The position numbers and the translations under genes are program-made. A DNA stretch of 64,000 nt, taken from Metaphire vulgaris (lineage: Eukaryota; Annelida; Clitellata; Crassiclitellata; Megascolecidae). Location: NCBI GenBank assembly GCA_018105865.1, contig CM030842.1, forward strand, positions 15,393,867-15,457,866, given 5' to 3'. Of this stretch, positions 22,810 to 34,065 are shown piece by piece. Numbering within the stretch: the first letter of the stretch is position 1; each line of letters starts with the position of its first letter. Below the pieces are notes generated by a model. That model did no database searches, was not told the origin of the DNA, and saw only the letters and a list, made by a program, of their open reading frames with translations.

Positions 22810-23280
22810 TAATCATAGGCCTATTATTTCCGTATGTCTCAGAACAATTTAACAATTTTTTAATGATAGCCTACTGTATGTTCGAGCGAAAGAGGGGATC
22901 ACGTGATTGGATTTGAACAAACTTATTCTCACTTTAGACAAACCCCACTTTAAACTTACCCATTATTAGTCTATTTTTTTATGCTTGTAAATTATCTTAA
23001 TTCATCACCGTTAACCACGTGATTGGACGTTGAACCGTCCATATTCTCAGTTACAGGACAGATCCACGATTAAAAAGCCCCATTAATTTTTAGTCTATTT
23101 TTATCATTGCGATTAGGCCTAATTATTATTTCTTGTTCCGCGGCAGCAAACGTTAGAGGCCTGTTGCAAACAGTGTTTGACATAGTTTCACCAGTTTCGT
23201 TTTCTTGTTTGCTAATTGCAATATAATTTCGCTGTTATAATATTGTCTGTGTTGCAATAGTAGTAGTAGTTTAGTTAGTA

Positions 23281-23350
<70 letters not shown>
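23281..23350. repeat. (AAT)n microsatellite
   Basis: About 23 units after a TAG-rich lead. Confidence 0.9.
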
Positions 23351-23353
<3 letters not shown>

Positions 23354-23889
23354 TGACTAATGATAAATGAATGATGATGAATGTCCCATGACAATTTAAC
23401 AACTGATGATGATGTTGTATGTTCGAGCGAAAGAGCAAGACACGTGATTGCTGGTTATTCCATTAATTAAATAATAATAACAATCAAATAATAATAATAA
23501 AATAATTTTATGATAATGATAATGATAATGATTTGACAGTTGTTGACAGGGGAGGGGGTCAAGAGAATTTGACGTCAACAATTTCACTTTTTACAAATAA
23601 TCAAAAATAGGAAATTTCATAGAATACTACTTATTACAATGGAAAATGGCATGGCAAAAAAGGTCATCACCACCACATTTTGACATTCGAAGAGCAAAAA
23701 TGGAAAAATGTTCATCACCACAAAAATAATAACAAAATTATTGGGACCTGTCATTGATCTTGAGAGAGGGGTCAAAAGTTTTGACGTGATTATGGGGTGG
23801 AGATAAGTGAAAGTTGACAGTTGTTGACAAGGGGAGGAGAGGGGTCAAAAATTGTCCAAAATTGTTGACATAATTAATGGACAGCCCTG

Positions 23890-24066
<177 letters not shown>

Positions 24067-24206
24067 TCAATAATATCTAATTTTCCGAGATAATTTCCGT
24101 GTTAATTGGACTTGTTCTATTTTATGCTGGTGTTTTGCTAATTGTGCTTTACTAATGCAAATATCTGACTTGAAATTTGATGCGATGTAAAGGGGGAAAC
24201 TGAACG

Positions 24207-24394
24207 CAGTAGCGTGCAGAGGGGGGCCGGTGGGACGTTGACCCCGGACGCCAACCAAATGGGGGAGAGCAAAACTTGACTCGGCGACCTTTTTCCTATC
24301 GATTTATTGGCCGGGGCGAACATATTGGGGCGCCAAAATTGACGCGACGACCTTTCTATAGCCTCGTCCCCACCCCACACCCTGCGCGGTACTG
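24207..24394. mobile_element. hAT-like MITE (CAGTAGCGTGCAGAGG), probable
   Basis: Left end CAGTAGCGTGCAG and right end CCTGCGCGGTACTG are imperfect inverted repeats. The flanks match only 5/8. Confidence 0.4.
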
Positions 24395-24589
24395 ACCGAA
24401 TCTCATATCCCAAAGACTGCGGCCAAAATGGTTCGCATTACGGTAGCTAGCATTTGGAAGAGAACCCTAAGGGAATGTTGAGCAAATATAATTATAGACC
24501 TAAGAAAAGTACGCTATGGCATCATTGACCCTTTCGCATTAGCTTAGCCACGGGTGGGGGGCAGTGGGGCCCGCCCCTATGTTGGCTGG

Positions 24590-24783
24590 CAGTGTTTAAT
24601 CTAGGCCGTTTCCGGGGAGAAAATTGCCCTTTCCCCCCGGAAATTTCAAATTCCCCCCGGAAATTTTGGCATATTACATGGACTAACAGCAATCCTTAGC
24701 AGAATTCCCCCCCCGGAAATTTCAAATTCCCCCGGCTTTGTCAGTCCCCCCTCCCGGAGCCCAGGAGTCTAGATTAAACACTA
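24590..24783. mobile_element. CAGTGTTTAATCTAG-ended MITE
   Basis: Ends CAGTGTTTAATCTAGGCCG and GGAGTCTAGATTAAACACTA. Flanks ttggctgg/ctggttgg match 6/8. Fragments of the same family lie at 26422-26557 and 45268-45444. Confidence 0.7.
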
Positions 24784-24962
24784 CTGGTTGGGATCAGTCG
24801 TGGGATTTGTGCAGAACCGTTGAGAAATTTTTTTTGGGGGGTGAGGGGTGGAGTTAGGTTGTATGACTGGAATATAATCGATGTGTACTTTTTTGTATTT
24901 GCATGTGAAGGCGCCAAGAACTTCATCGACGACGGTTTTCTGCGCTTGTAGAATTTTGTTAA

Positions 24963-25042
24963 TTAACCCCTTAACTGGGGATCCCGGATATATCCGTCCA
25001 TTTTACATCGAGTTACAGTTAAATACACGGTTAAGGGGTTAA
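24963..25042. mobile_element. TTAA-ended palindromic MITE (copy 2)
   Basis: 80 bp, TTAACCCCTTAACTGGGGAT to ACGGTTAAGGGGTTAA. Confidence 0.75.
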
Positions 25043-25075
25043 ATTAAATTCGAAAATGGTAAAAGTGCTCCCGCT

Positions 25076-25174
25076 CAGTGGCGGTTTCACCATGTTGACG
25101 ACTGGGGTTGCATTCCCCCACCAACTTCTTATAATTTTTTTCGTCCCCACCAAGAATTCCTGGAACCGCCACTG
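25076..25174. mobile_element. hAT-like MITE (CAGTGGCGGTTTC)
   Basis: Ends CAGTGGCGGTTTCACC and GGAACCGCCACTG. It abuts a second element end (GCTACGCCATTG) ending near 25206. Confidence 0.6.
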
Positions 25175-26063
25175 GCCCCCTGTTTCGAAATCCTTGCTAC
25201 GCCATTGCTCTCTCTCTCGTATTCTTCTGCAGCATTTGCAGTTCTATTTTCTCTTATTATGAATTGTTAGACCCCTACACTGAGTGGCCTAAAGCTGTGA
25301 TACGACCACGTATAAGTTTATTGCTTTTACTTTTATCTGAAAGGTTAATTGTATATTTGACATATTATTTGTAATTAATGTAGGTTAATCTGATTGTTTT
25401 GCATTACTTGAATTGTCCTTCTGATACTAAATGAAATCATTTTGATTTGAGTTGATTCTGTTGATGACAAAATCTTCATACTCCATCGAAATGTTTCTCG
25501 ACCGTCTTGCGCCAAATCCTTGACCGACTCCGACCCGGAAAAGGGTGGACCCGACCCACCCGGGTCGACCCACTCGAGTCCACCCAGTGGCTAAGCCATA
25601 GATTCGGGTAAGAACTGAAATACGCCGTCTACAACGACCACAAGGATGATGATGACGACGACGACGACTACGACGACGTTGCCGATGATGGTGATGATGA
25701 TGATGACCAGGGCGCGATTTGTAGGGGAGAAAGTGGGGAATCTCCTCCCCACAGGCGGATTTTATTAAATGCTAGGGTAGGCTTAAGCCTACTCAACTAA
25801 TCCCACCCAAAAAATGTTTTCCCATCAACACTAGGTCTGTCGCGTGTTGGACGGCACCCGTGCTGGACGGCACCCCCAGACCCCCTCATGCTAGCCTACC
25901 CAAATATTAAACTCTAAATCCGCCTATGCTCCCCCCACTGCTCCGGGTTACAAATCGCACCCGATGATGACGACGACGACGACGATGATGACGATGATGA
26001 TGATGATGATGATGATGACAGCGATGATGATCTGATTACATATATCACATTCTTAGTTCTTAC

Positions 26064-26170
26064 CTATAGGACATGTCATAACTAATCCAGTGAACTGAAC
26101 AGCCGTTAAAAGCCCCAGCCGATTGATTAGTTTTTCGCTTTGTGTTTTTCTGTCGCGTATCGGTTTTTTC
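26064..26170 (-). CDS. Weak candidate linking exon (phase 2 in, phase 1 out)
   Basis: A good donor (CCTATAG|GTAAGAAC) closes an open frame of 35 codons that begins at a mediocre acceptor (GTTCGGGTCTAG|G). The phases (2 in, 1 out) are exactly those needed to connect exon 4 of the six-cysteine protein to the transmembrane exon at 20.7 kb. The peptide has a basic start and a moderately hydrophobic end (LGLLTAVQFTGLVMTCPI) and no recognisable domain. A second frame is also open across most of it, so it may be chance. Confidence 0.18.
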
Positions 26171-26405
26171 CTAGACCCGAACACCGATCGGTCTATTCAG
26201 TCTCGTCTGACCAGTTTCCCTTTTAGTCTTTTGTTGATAGATAGGCAGTGGCGGCCAGAAGCTGGTTGATGCCCGAGGCCAAGTAATTGCGTCCCAGGTA
26301 TAGAGTGGTGTGGCTATAGCATTTTCCGGAATTGGGAGGGGGTATATCCGACGGTTTCGGGGTTTTCAGGTGAAAAAGTTTTGACGAGAAAAACGCTGGT
26401 GTGTC

Positions 26406-26752
26406 CAGAGCCGGCGCGTTTCAGGTGTTTAAAAAGGAAATTTCAAATCCCCTCCGGAAATTTTGAATACTACATGGACTAAAAAGAATTCCCCGGCTTT
26501 GTCAGTTTTCCCCGGCTTTTTCAGTCCCCGGAGTCCAGGAGTCTAGATTAAACACTGGGCCCGCCGGCCTTGGATATATAAGAGTTTTCATTTTTCTTAT
26601 TCTTAAGTAGTATTTGTTTTGTTGTTTGCTCGTCAGGTCATTTGAAGAGACAAACATTTATACGGATGACCTTTTTTGCTCGTCAAGACATTTCAAAAAC
26701 GTTGCGCTCGTAAAAATTGCAGGGGGCCCCCGAAAGTCACGCGCCGGCTCTG
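26406..26752. mobile_element. hAT-like MITE (CAGAGCCGGCGCG) with internal older fragment
   Basis: Ends CAGAGCCGGCGCG and CGCGCCGGCTCTG, perfect duplication ggtgtgtc. A CTAGATTAAACACTG-ended fragment lies inside (to 26557). Confidence 0.85.
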
Positions 26753-27165
26753 GGTGTGTCAAAGACCAGCGCTACTACAATGCCTCCACAAGCCCCCCTC
26801 CCTGGGCCCCCACACAGATGCTTTACCAGATGTTAAAAGTTTCTATTACATTACCTTACCTTACCTACCCATAAACGGATTGAAACGATTCAAGAACTTA
26901 TTTGGATTCATTCTCGGCTCGATTTTTTTACAATTTATAGGCCTATAGCCTATATAGGCCCCCTATTAATATATAAATCTTTATTTGACCGTGGAGCCAT
27001 GGTAGACAGAGAACAAATATCTTTAAACATTTTTAAAAATTCAAAATATTTAGCTAACGGTCTTGTAAGCTTATAATGTGATTTGTGGTTAACGTTTGTG
27101 TTAATTTTACAGTTCGAAATGCGTGTAGGCCTACAGTTTTTCAAAAGGCGTTGATTCCTCCCACT

Positions 27166-27334
27166 CAGGGGCGTAGCCAGGAATGTGATGGGGGAGGGTA
27201 TAATGTGACTGGGCTGGGGGGGGGATATAAATCTTTAAAAACTCTGAAAGTAATAAAAACACATTAAAATTTTTGAGGTGGTCTGATTTCTGGGGGTATA
27301 TATACCGATATACCTCCCCTTCGCTACGCCCCTG
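27166..27334. mobile_element. hAT-like MITE (CAGGGGCGTAGCCAGG)
   Basis: Ends CAGGGGCGTAGCCAGG and CGCTACGCCCCTG, perfect duplication ctcccact. Confidence 0.85.
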
Positions 27335-27399
27335 CTCCCACTATAATCTATACTGAAACCTTTCATCAAGTTTCGTGTCCGTGTATATATGCAGCACCT

Positions 27400-27720
27400 C
27401 AGTGGCGTAGCCAGGGGGGCTTGGGGGTTAAAATCCCCTTGGTTGCCGAGGAAAAAGTTTTTGAATGTTTTCATATTTTTTACTTTGGGACGCGGTTATG
27501 GGGGTCAAAAACCACCGTTGGCTGCCGACCCAAAATAATTTCTAAGCGCTATAGAATGTAAAGATGTAAGGTGACGACCTCTTTTTGCTTGTCAGCACAT
27601 CCGAAAGGGAAAACGTACAGAGCAAAGATGAGTATTACCTTTTTGCTTGTCAAGATTTTTCGAAGCTGGTGATGATCAAAACCACCCCCGCCCCTTCCGG
27701 AAATCCTGGCTACGCCACTG
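27400..27720. mobile_element. hAT-like MITE (CAGTGGCGTAGCCAGG)
   Basis: Ends CAGTGGCGTAGCCAGG and CCTGGCTACGCCACTG, flanks cagcacct/cagctcct (7/8). Confidence 0.8.
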
Positions 27721-27844
27721 CAGCTCCTACCCCTACTTTACCTCTCATTTGGACACCCCATCTGGTAGATGCCCGGGCCGGACGTGCCTCTCCCTCCCTC
27801 CCCCCCAACCCCGCCTCCCCCTCTACACGTCAAACTTTTAAATA

Positions 27845-27940
27845 AGACTTAATAATAACAATAATATAATATAACAAGGTTTAAAGTGGTTCAGTAGGGA
27901 CTGCCCTGTGTGAGAACCACAGTTGTTCCCATCCAATCTA
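27845..27940 (-). repeat. SINE-like 3' module, short tail
   Basis: Minus strand GTGGTTCTCACACAGGGCAG..CTGAACCACTTTAAACCTTG, then TTATATTATATTATTG. Confidence 0.55.
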
Positions 27941-28035
27941 ATATCCTAAACTACTAAAGTTTTAACTTGTCGTTGTTTGAGCTAACGTAGCAATAGTCTG
28001 CAATGCAGTCTGCAATGCAGCAACATGTCGCAATG

Positions 28036-28115
28036 TTAACCCCTTAACTGGGGATCCCGGATATATCCGTCCATTTTACATTGAGTTACAGTTAAATACA
28101 TGGTTAAGGGGTTAA
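28036..28115. mobile_element. TTAA-ended palindromic MITE (copy 3)
   Basis: 80 bp, nearly identical to the copy at 24963 and in the same orientation. Confidence 0.75.
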
Positions 28116-28285
28116 TTATTGACTAAGAACTCGTACAGGCTAACAAAGAGCGATCATAGATCGTTTTATGTCTTCAACGAGAGGAAACTAATGCGACGCC
28201 ATCAGATAGTGAAAGAAGATAGCTTATTATTACTGTTCATTGTTCAAACATCAGTCACGCGTAGCCACTGCAACGTTATTAATAA

Positions 28286-28702
28286 GGGGCTGTCCATTAA
28301 TTATGTCAACAATTTTTGACCTCCCTGTCGACAACTGTCAACTTTCAGTTACCCCTATCATTATGTCAAAAACTTTTGACCCCCCCCCCAGATCAATGAC
28401 AGGTCCCAATAACAAGGTTATTTTTGCAGTGATGATCACTTTTACCATTTTCCCTTTTTTGCTCGAGTGTCAAAATGTGGTGGTGATGACATTTTTTGCC
28501 ATGCTTTTTCCATTGTAATAAGTATGTATAACATCCCCCTGTTGGGACACTATCAACAAATCGTTGGATCCCATGAAATTTCCTATATTTTATTTGTAAA
28601 AAGTGAAATTGTTGACGTCAACCTCTCTTGACCCCCCCTGTCAACAACTGCCGAACTTTTTCAAACCCCCCTAAATTGTTGACGTAATTAATGGACAGCC
28701 CA
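28286..28702. mobile_element. PIF/Harbinger-like MITE, second complete copy
   Basis: Same ends as the element at 10878, again flanked by TAA (28283-28285, 28703-28705). The last base is mutated (CAGCCCA). Confidence 0.75.
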
Positions 28703-28763
28703 TAACCTACTGCCATCGAAATAATTATGACACTAGTCAACAGTACCAACAACTTCTACCGCG

Positions 28764-28931
28764 CAGTAGCGGCTGCACATAGGAGGCCCGTGCCCTCTAT
28801 TGAATGCTTGATCCCCGTGTTGGGACCCTATACTTAATACTACATACCTATCAAAAAATCGTTGGATCCCATGCTTCGATGATGCCACCCCAACGCCCCC
28901 CCCCACTTGCCAAATCCTGGAACCGCCACTG
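28764..28931. mobile_element. hAT-like MITE (CAGTAGCGGCTGC), flanks not matching
   Basis: Ends CAGTAGCGGCTGCACA and TGGAACCGCCACTG. No target duplication is visible, so it may be a recombinant of two copies. Confidence 0.55.
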
Positions 28932-29207
28932 TCATAATAATGCCTAGAGCAGTACAAGTTTTGCACACAGCTTGAGAAGTGCACGATTAATTATTCTTGG
29001 TCTCCTATAGCTTGAGACCACTTCTTCGTCCACAATTATTACCTTAGACCAATTTTCATGAATTGTGCTCATTTAATTAAATAATAGAATTTATTCTGCT
29101 ACACATAGGCTACTTCAATTTATTTCTTCTGGAAATGTAAGACCTTTAATTTGACCTAATCATTAAAATAAACGTCGCCGAGTTTATAAGCATTAGCTAC
29201 AGATAGG

Positions 29208-29635
29208 CAGTGGCGGATTTACCACGGTACAAATGTACCATTTGTACCGGGCCCACCAGCAAAATAAAAATTTAGGGGCCCACCTTTTCTATTAACAATA
29301 TTTTAAATTATTTTTTAATGATTTATTTGTTTAAATAACTTTATTTTTCCGAAATGCAACCATTTGTCACCTGTAGGGGGGCCGGGCCGGGCATGTATTA
29401 ACATCCTGAAAAATACTGACAAGGGAAAAAGATCATAAGTTTTTCACACTTGCTAGGTGTCCGACACTGCCCTCCTGCACAGGGGCCCGGAATTTCTCTT
29501 GGCGGGCCTGACCTGATCTGTAACTCTTCCGCTCTTGCGAAAGCAAAAAATATCATCTCACCACTTTTCACCCTTGATCTGTAACTTTTTAGAAAAGAAA
29601 ATGAACGGTGGCCTAAAAATGTAAATCCGCCGCTG
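29208..29635. mobile_element. hAT-like MITE (CAGTGGCGGATTTACC)
   Basis: Ends CAGTGGCGGATTTACC and GTAAATCCGCCGCTG, perfect duplication cagatagg. Confidence 0.85.
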
Positions 29636-29990
29636 CAGATAGGAGCTGCTATGTGTCAAAGCCCATATTCCATACGCTACCAGGTAATTGACTCAATAAT
29701 CCGCACTTCACTTCAAGAGATAATTATGTGGTTCAATTGACTTGATAAGCCATTTTATTACCATAATTATTTGAAGAGAAATCACAAAAACTGAATTAGT
29801 AGAAGAATTTAGCTGACTGTCTTGTGTTCGCTGACATGCATTCTTTTATGACAAACAACGTCCAAAATGCCTCTGAGGCCATTTTAAAGTTTGAAACTGA
29901 AAACAGAGCTAAGCTTTAAGGAACGTATATCAGTTATATAACAATATAAGCAAAGGCCACCGTTGGTACATGGCAGCAAAGCTGTGTACG

Positions 29991-29992
<2 letters not shown>

Positions 29993-30021
<29 letters not shown>
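29993..30021. repeat. (CA)n; further CA tracts at 44238-44276 and 52068-52091
   Basis: Simple CA runs in otherwise unassigned intronic DNA. Confidence 0.9.
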
Positions 30022-30023
<2 letters not shown>

Positions 30024-30425
30024 TCAAAGCAGGGGTCACTAATGGATAAAGCAGTTATTATGCAATAAAACAATGCAGACAATCCAAATGTCTGTTAACA
30101 TTGTATGCAGCCGATACGGGTGCATCTACCAATATTTTGCAAAGCTAAAATCATCTTTAGTGTTTCTTAAATCTGCCAAAGTACAGATTATCACCCGAAA
30201 GTGTTGAATATAACGGCAACATTTAAAATAAAAACATCATATAAACTGTGAATAACTGTAACAGAATGTAAAGTAACAGACAATTTGAATGGCGTAATTG
30301 TCAATGTCATCGTCGTAATCTCCTGCTCAGAGGAGCACAGCGCACTAAAATCGTGTCACTGAAATAGGCTGACATGGACATTGACAATTGACAGTGCTTC
30401 ATCTGAAGTGCAGAAGTGCCATCGA

Positions 30426-30602
30426 CAGTGGCGGCTCCAGGATTTGGCAAGTGGGGGGCCGTTGGGGTGGCAACTTATAATCATGGGGGGACAACCGCTT
30501 GTTGTTAAGTACGTAGCATTAAGTATAGGATCCCAACAGGAGGGGCAGGCACTCAATAAGGGGGAGGCACGGGCCCCCGCCCCCCTTGTGGAGCCGCCAC
30601 TG
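30426..30602. mobile_element. hAT-like MITE (CAGTGGCGGCTCCAGG)
   Basis: Ends CAGTGGCGGCTCCAGGATTT and GTGGAGCCGCCACTG, perfect duplication gccatcga (30418-30425, 30603-30610). Confidence 0.85.
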
Positions 30603-30900
30603 GCCATCGATGCTTGTACAGCTTCACAATAATTTCAAAGTGGCAATACAAGTCTTAAAAGTACCACTGGGCAAATTGAAAATCAGATCCAACACAGATC
30701 GGAGAAGAGAACAGCAAAAACAGAAGAACAGTTAACAAATATCAACTTATGGTTTAAAAAACAAGTTTGGTAGCCTAAGCTGGTTTAACCACATTCTTAA
30801 AACAATGCAAACGATGTTACGAAACATTTCAAAACTAAGCCAACATCTTATGCCTACCAGTACTAACAATGAGCAATACAAATACTTAAATGAAGCTATA

Positions 30901-31069
30901 CAGTATTTTTTATCCAGGCCTGTTGGAGAGGGAGATTCCCCCAACCACAAAAGCCCCCCCAAAAAAAAAATCCAGCACTGACACAAATTTTTGCACTTAA
31001 CTGTGCATCTTCCCTTCCAACCAAGTCAATTCTCCCCCTCCTTCCCCCCAAGGCCTGGATAAAACGCTG
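30901..31069. mobile_element. CAGYGTTTTATCCAGGCC-ended MITE
   Basis: Left end CAGTATTTTTTATCCAGGCC and right end GGCCTGGATAAAACGCTG are inverted. They appear to be a variant of the CAGTGTTTATTCTAG family. A fragment lies near 54,600-54,665. Confidence 0.5.
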
Positions 31070-31471
31070 GCTATAAACACGTTTAAAATAATTTCAGGCT
31101 AACAAGAACACCGATAAACACCTACTGGACCAAGGCTACCTCATGCTCTCTCTCTCTCCTAAAATTTAAAACCTCTGGAAAAGTCTTTCATTTCATGGAA
31201 AGAAATAACACTCTTATTACAGGGACACACCTAATTTTGGACAGGATGATTTTTGAACCTAGAGTGGGAGATAGGCAACTAACAAAGTATGATTTTCACC
31301 TAAGGAACTGGCATTACTAACCAGTGGAATTCTTGCCCCTCCCCCTCCCCCATCCCCACCCCAATACCAAAGTGAAAAATTGGACACTGGCACAGAGAAA
31401 ACATCCAAACAGCAAATAAAGTCATAGCAGATTCTCTTAAAACATTTAAACCGGTAAATTACACAAAGCCT

Positions 31472-31748
31472 CAGTGGCGGTTCCAGGATTTCTTGGTGGG
31501 GAATGAAAAGAGAGGGGGAAATCAATAAAATTTGCCAAAAGAGAAAAAGGCCGACAAGCAAAAATATGCAATTTTTCCCCTGAATTTTACTAGATTTTTA
31601 CGGAAAAATAGGTTGACAAGCATAAAAGGTCACCCTCAGTTTCCCCCCGTCATTTTACTTGACTTTTACCCAAAAATAGTTTGACAAGCAAAAAAATGTG
31701 GTTCGGGGGATGCATCCCCGCTCATCCCCCCACGTGGAACCTCCACTG
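31472..31748. mobile_element. hAT-like MITE (CAGTGGCGGTTCCAGG)
   Basis: Ends CAGTGGCGGTTCCAGG and GTGGAACCTCCACTG, flanks caaagcct/caaagtct (7/8). Three TTGACAAGCAAAAA-like words inside. A further left end (CAGTGGCATAGCCAGG) starts at 31939 with no clear right end. Confidence 0.8.
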
Positions 31749-31787
31749 CAAAGTCTCGTCATTTATTACAGTCAAAACACAATACAC

Positions 31788-31902
31788 TTATCTCACAAAG
31801 CAAATTGCTAGTGGAAAAGTCACACTCAAAAAAATAGCATCCACGAGAAATCCCGTTGCTCTCGATAAAGGTGACGATGCAATTGTCCAAAACCACTGCA
31901 GC
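31788..31902 (-). CDS. Possible alternative last exon with hydrophobic GPI-signal-like C-terminus
   Basis: If exon 4 splices at GCA|GTAGAC, this exon (acceptor GACTGCAAG|G, phase 2) continues the frame. It gives 37 residues ending in a hydrophobic run (GFLVDAIFLSVTFPLAICFV) and TAA. Small residues (ASSP, SRATG) precede the run, as in GPI-attachment signals, and a short transmembrane tail is the alternative. An AATAAA lies at 31767-31762, 20 bp after the stop. The exon sits in a roughly 190-bp unique island between two hAT-like elements (one ends at 31748, another starts at 31939). Both splice sites are weak, and a different frame is also open here, so this is a candidate only. Confidence 0.3.
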
Positions 31903-33166
31903 CTTGCAGTCGAAACGATAAAGTGGCATTCTGGGAGCCAGTGGCATAGCCAGGATTTTGACATGGGTGGGGGGTGGCCCACGGGTGGGTCACATTAAAA
32001 TTTTCTGGTAAAAGCCTTTGATGGGCAAAAAACATTGTGCCAATCCCTTTCAACTTCTTTCGTATTCTTGTATTCCTTTGCTCTTGCATACTCCCCAACC
32101 TCATGCTACTCATCTCCAACCTCAGGACTTATGTTTTCCCTTGTATACCCTACTATACAATGATATACAACAGTATCAACAAGGTCATAAACCAACCATA
32201 ACGATCTGCAAAAATACTGACCTGCCTATTAACTGTTTCAGAAAATCAAACACTTTGCTACCATCCAAATTTCGCTGGCCAATATAGTGTCATTCGGTGA
32301 AATTTAACAGAATTGAACATTGTCAGCAAAAACATTATTTTAAGAGGCATAAGAAACTAGAGAACTTTTTAGCACCTCAAGACAGTTTTAATAGTTTATG
32401 GTCAACTGAACAGGAAGGTACCCTGTTTTACAAGTTGTCAAAAATCTTAAGACTTCAGCAGAAAACACTGAAACCCTGTTAAAACATAAAGATTTCAATA
32501 ATTATAATTTGACAGACACTGATATCCTGTTTCCTGGAGATGCTTCAATTGATTATTATCATGTGCCGCAGTTACCGGTATTCTAGCTAACGGTGGAGAT
32601 GGTTCGTTGACACGCAACGGTTTATGACTAGCGCGTAAAGCTATTGAGCGGCTGCATGCCAAGGCACTACGGCCGAGATAAACGCCGAAAACCCTTTACG
32701 ACAGCGCGCCAATGCGGCGCGCACAGACATTGCGTGTTACGACTTAAGAGCTACGCTTCAACCAAGACGCAAACAGCAACGCAGATCCGATGCAATTTGC
32801 CGTCAGAGAGGAGACAGACACATATAAACAGCACGGGCTGCTGTCATTCGGCATCACAGCCGACCGTACGGATATGTAGTTGTGCAATGCGCTCGGTTCA
32901 CGTTTGAATGATGAGTCAATCGCTCTGGAAGTACAGCCAACGTCGCGCCATCGTCAATAGTACAATCGTCACATTTTTGCTCCATGAAAATCACGCACGT
33001 TTATAGCGATCTCCTGCAGAACTGGATTCACAAAGAGAACCACATCAATAGCATCGCCTCATGGATGATCCTGAACAGTTTGTCATAAGCCATCCGCTTC
33101 TAAACTTCCACTTTTTTCCACGATCGAAACAATTAAACAATTTCCAGAATCTTTGCGCGAGACAGT

Positions 33167-33304
33167 CTACTGCATGAGCATGCAGCGCAGTGTAAGGACG
33201 TATCCTTTCCCCGCCTGGTACTTCACCCACTCGTACGATTTGTTGGTCTTCAGGAACATCATTCGCTCTCCACTGCTGCTGCCGCCACACGAAGGGTTTT
33301 TTAC
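33167..33304 (-). CDS. Exon 4 (C-terminal) of the six-cysteine secreted protein
   Basis: The acceptor is TTTTCTCTTCAG|GTA in phase 0, as exon 3 requires. The exon encodes 45 residues and a TAG stop. It carries the last two cysteines (PSCGG and LTLRCMLMQ), an NKS sequon and a beta-strand-like alternation near the end (YEWVKYQ, YVLTLRC). The assembled product is 183 residues. The mature part has six cysteines at about 66, 83, 105, 120, 144 and 179, so three disulfides and an extracellular role are likely. No family is recognised and no enzyme motif is visible. The stop overlaps a possible donor (GCA|GTAGAC). If that donor is used, the protein continues into another exon in phase 2 (candidates at 31788-31902 or 26064-26170). 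Confidence 0.65.
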   Translation of the reverse strand, partial: VKNPSCGGSSSGERMMFLKTNKSYEWVKYQAGKGYVLTLRCMLMQ

Positions 33305-33833
33305 CTGAAGAGAAAATCTTCGATAATAAACACAAGTTCGAGAGTATTTTAAACAACAGCTCGGCAATCAATTATGTAACTAACTTTCGCGTTCTGATTT
33401 CTGTGCAGAAATCAAAGTTTAAAAAATTCAGTCACCGTAATAATTTTCTTAGCCCCATAATAACAGTGCGCTGCAACGACCTCACAAATAAGCTTCATTC
33501 TGAAAATGTATAGAAATAATAGCCTCCCCCCCAAAAATCCACTGAACTTGAGATTTTTCTTTCACACAACTATGAATCTTTTAGCGGCAACAGCTAACCG
33601 CTACTATTCCACAGACCCTCTTTGGAAACCAACAATAGCAGACAATTACTGCAACAACTGCCGAATGAAGCAGCAATAAAATACGATGATCATCGGGGGG
33701 GGGAGGGAGTGGGGGTGGTATCTGCTTATGCTTTCACTCGCGTAACGAACAACAGAGCCAGAAATTTATGCCCTTTACAACAACAGAAATGTAAAAAAAT
33801 GAAACACTCGGAAAAATTCTATTAAATAAATTA

Positions 33834-33902
33834 TCGATCGACATGAATGACGATCGACATGAATGACGATCGACATGAATGACGATTGACATGAATGACG
33901 AA
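33834..33902. repeat. 16-bp tandem repeat, four units
   Basis: GATCGACATGAATGAC repeated, starting about 10 bp from the donor of exon 3. Confidence 0.85.
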
Positions 33903-33911
33903 TGCTCCTAC

Positions 33912-34065
33912 TATAAAAGCAGCCCACAGTTCGGCCTCTATTCCGTGAGCTTCGAGGAGCTGACGGCAGAGCGCGCCAAGGTCGCTCTTTCCCTTGTAAT
34001 TCTCGTCGGTGCAATGTCCACTCGACTTCTGTTTGTAGTACGATCGCAGACGCAGACCGTCGATC
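33912..34065 (-). CDS. Exon 3 of the six-cysteine secreted protein
   Basis: This 154-bp exon encodes residues 88-138. The acceptor is strong (CGTTTTCTCAG|G, phase 2). The donor is TTTATA|GTAGGA (phase 0), which is acceptable but weak. The peptide has a basic beginning (IDGLRLRSYYKQK), two cysteines (GHCTDENY and ALCRQLL) and an acidic helix-like end (LLEAHGIEAELWAAF). It is not a domain I recognise. Immediately downstream in the intron is a four-copy, 16-bp tandem repeat (33834-33902). Codon use is GC-richer than the surrounding AT-rich DNA, supporting coding function. The overlapping frame on the same strand that reads MIQDDIF... is a shadow. Confidence 0.7.

Noticed and set aside
25480..25620. 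GC-rich block with ACCCGACCCACCCGGGTCGACCC and a donor-like GGGTAAGA
   Set aside because: A stop falls early in the tested plus-strand frame, and the sequence is a short internal repeat; no exon.
31259..31561. 100-codon minus-strand ORF
   Set aside because: It straddles the hAT-like element starting at 31472 and low-complexity CCCC-rich DNA.
33834..33902. Regular repeats resembling a CRISPR array
   Set aside because: Units are contiguous 16-mers without spacers, in an animal gene intron.
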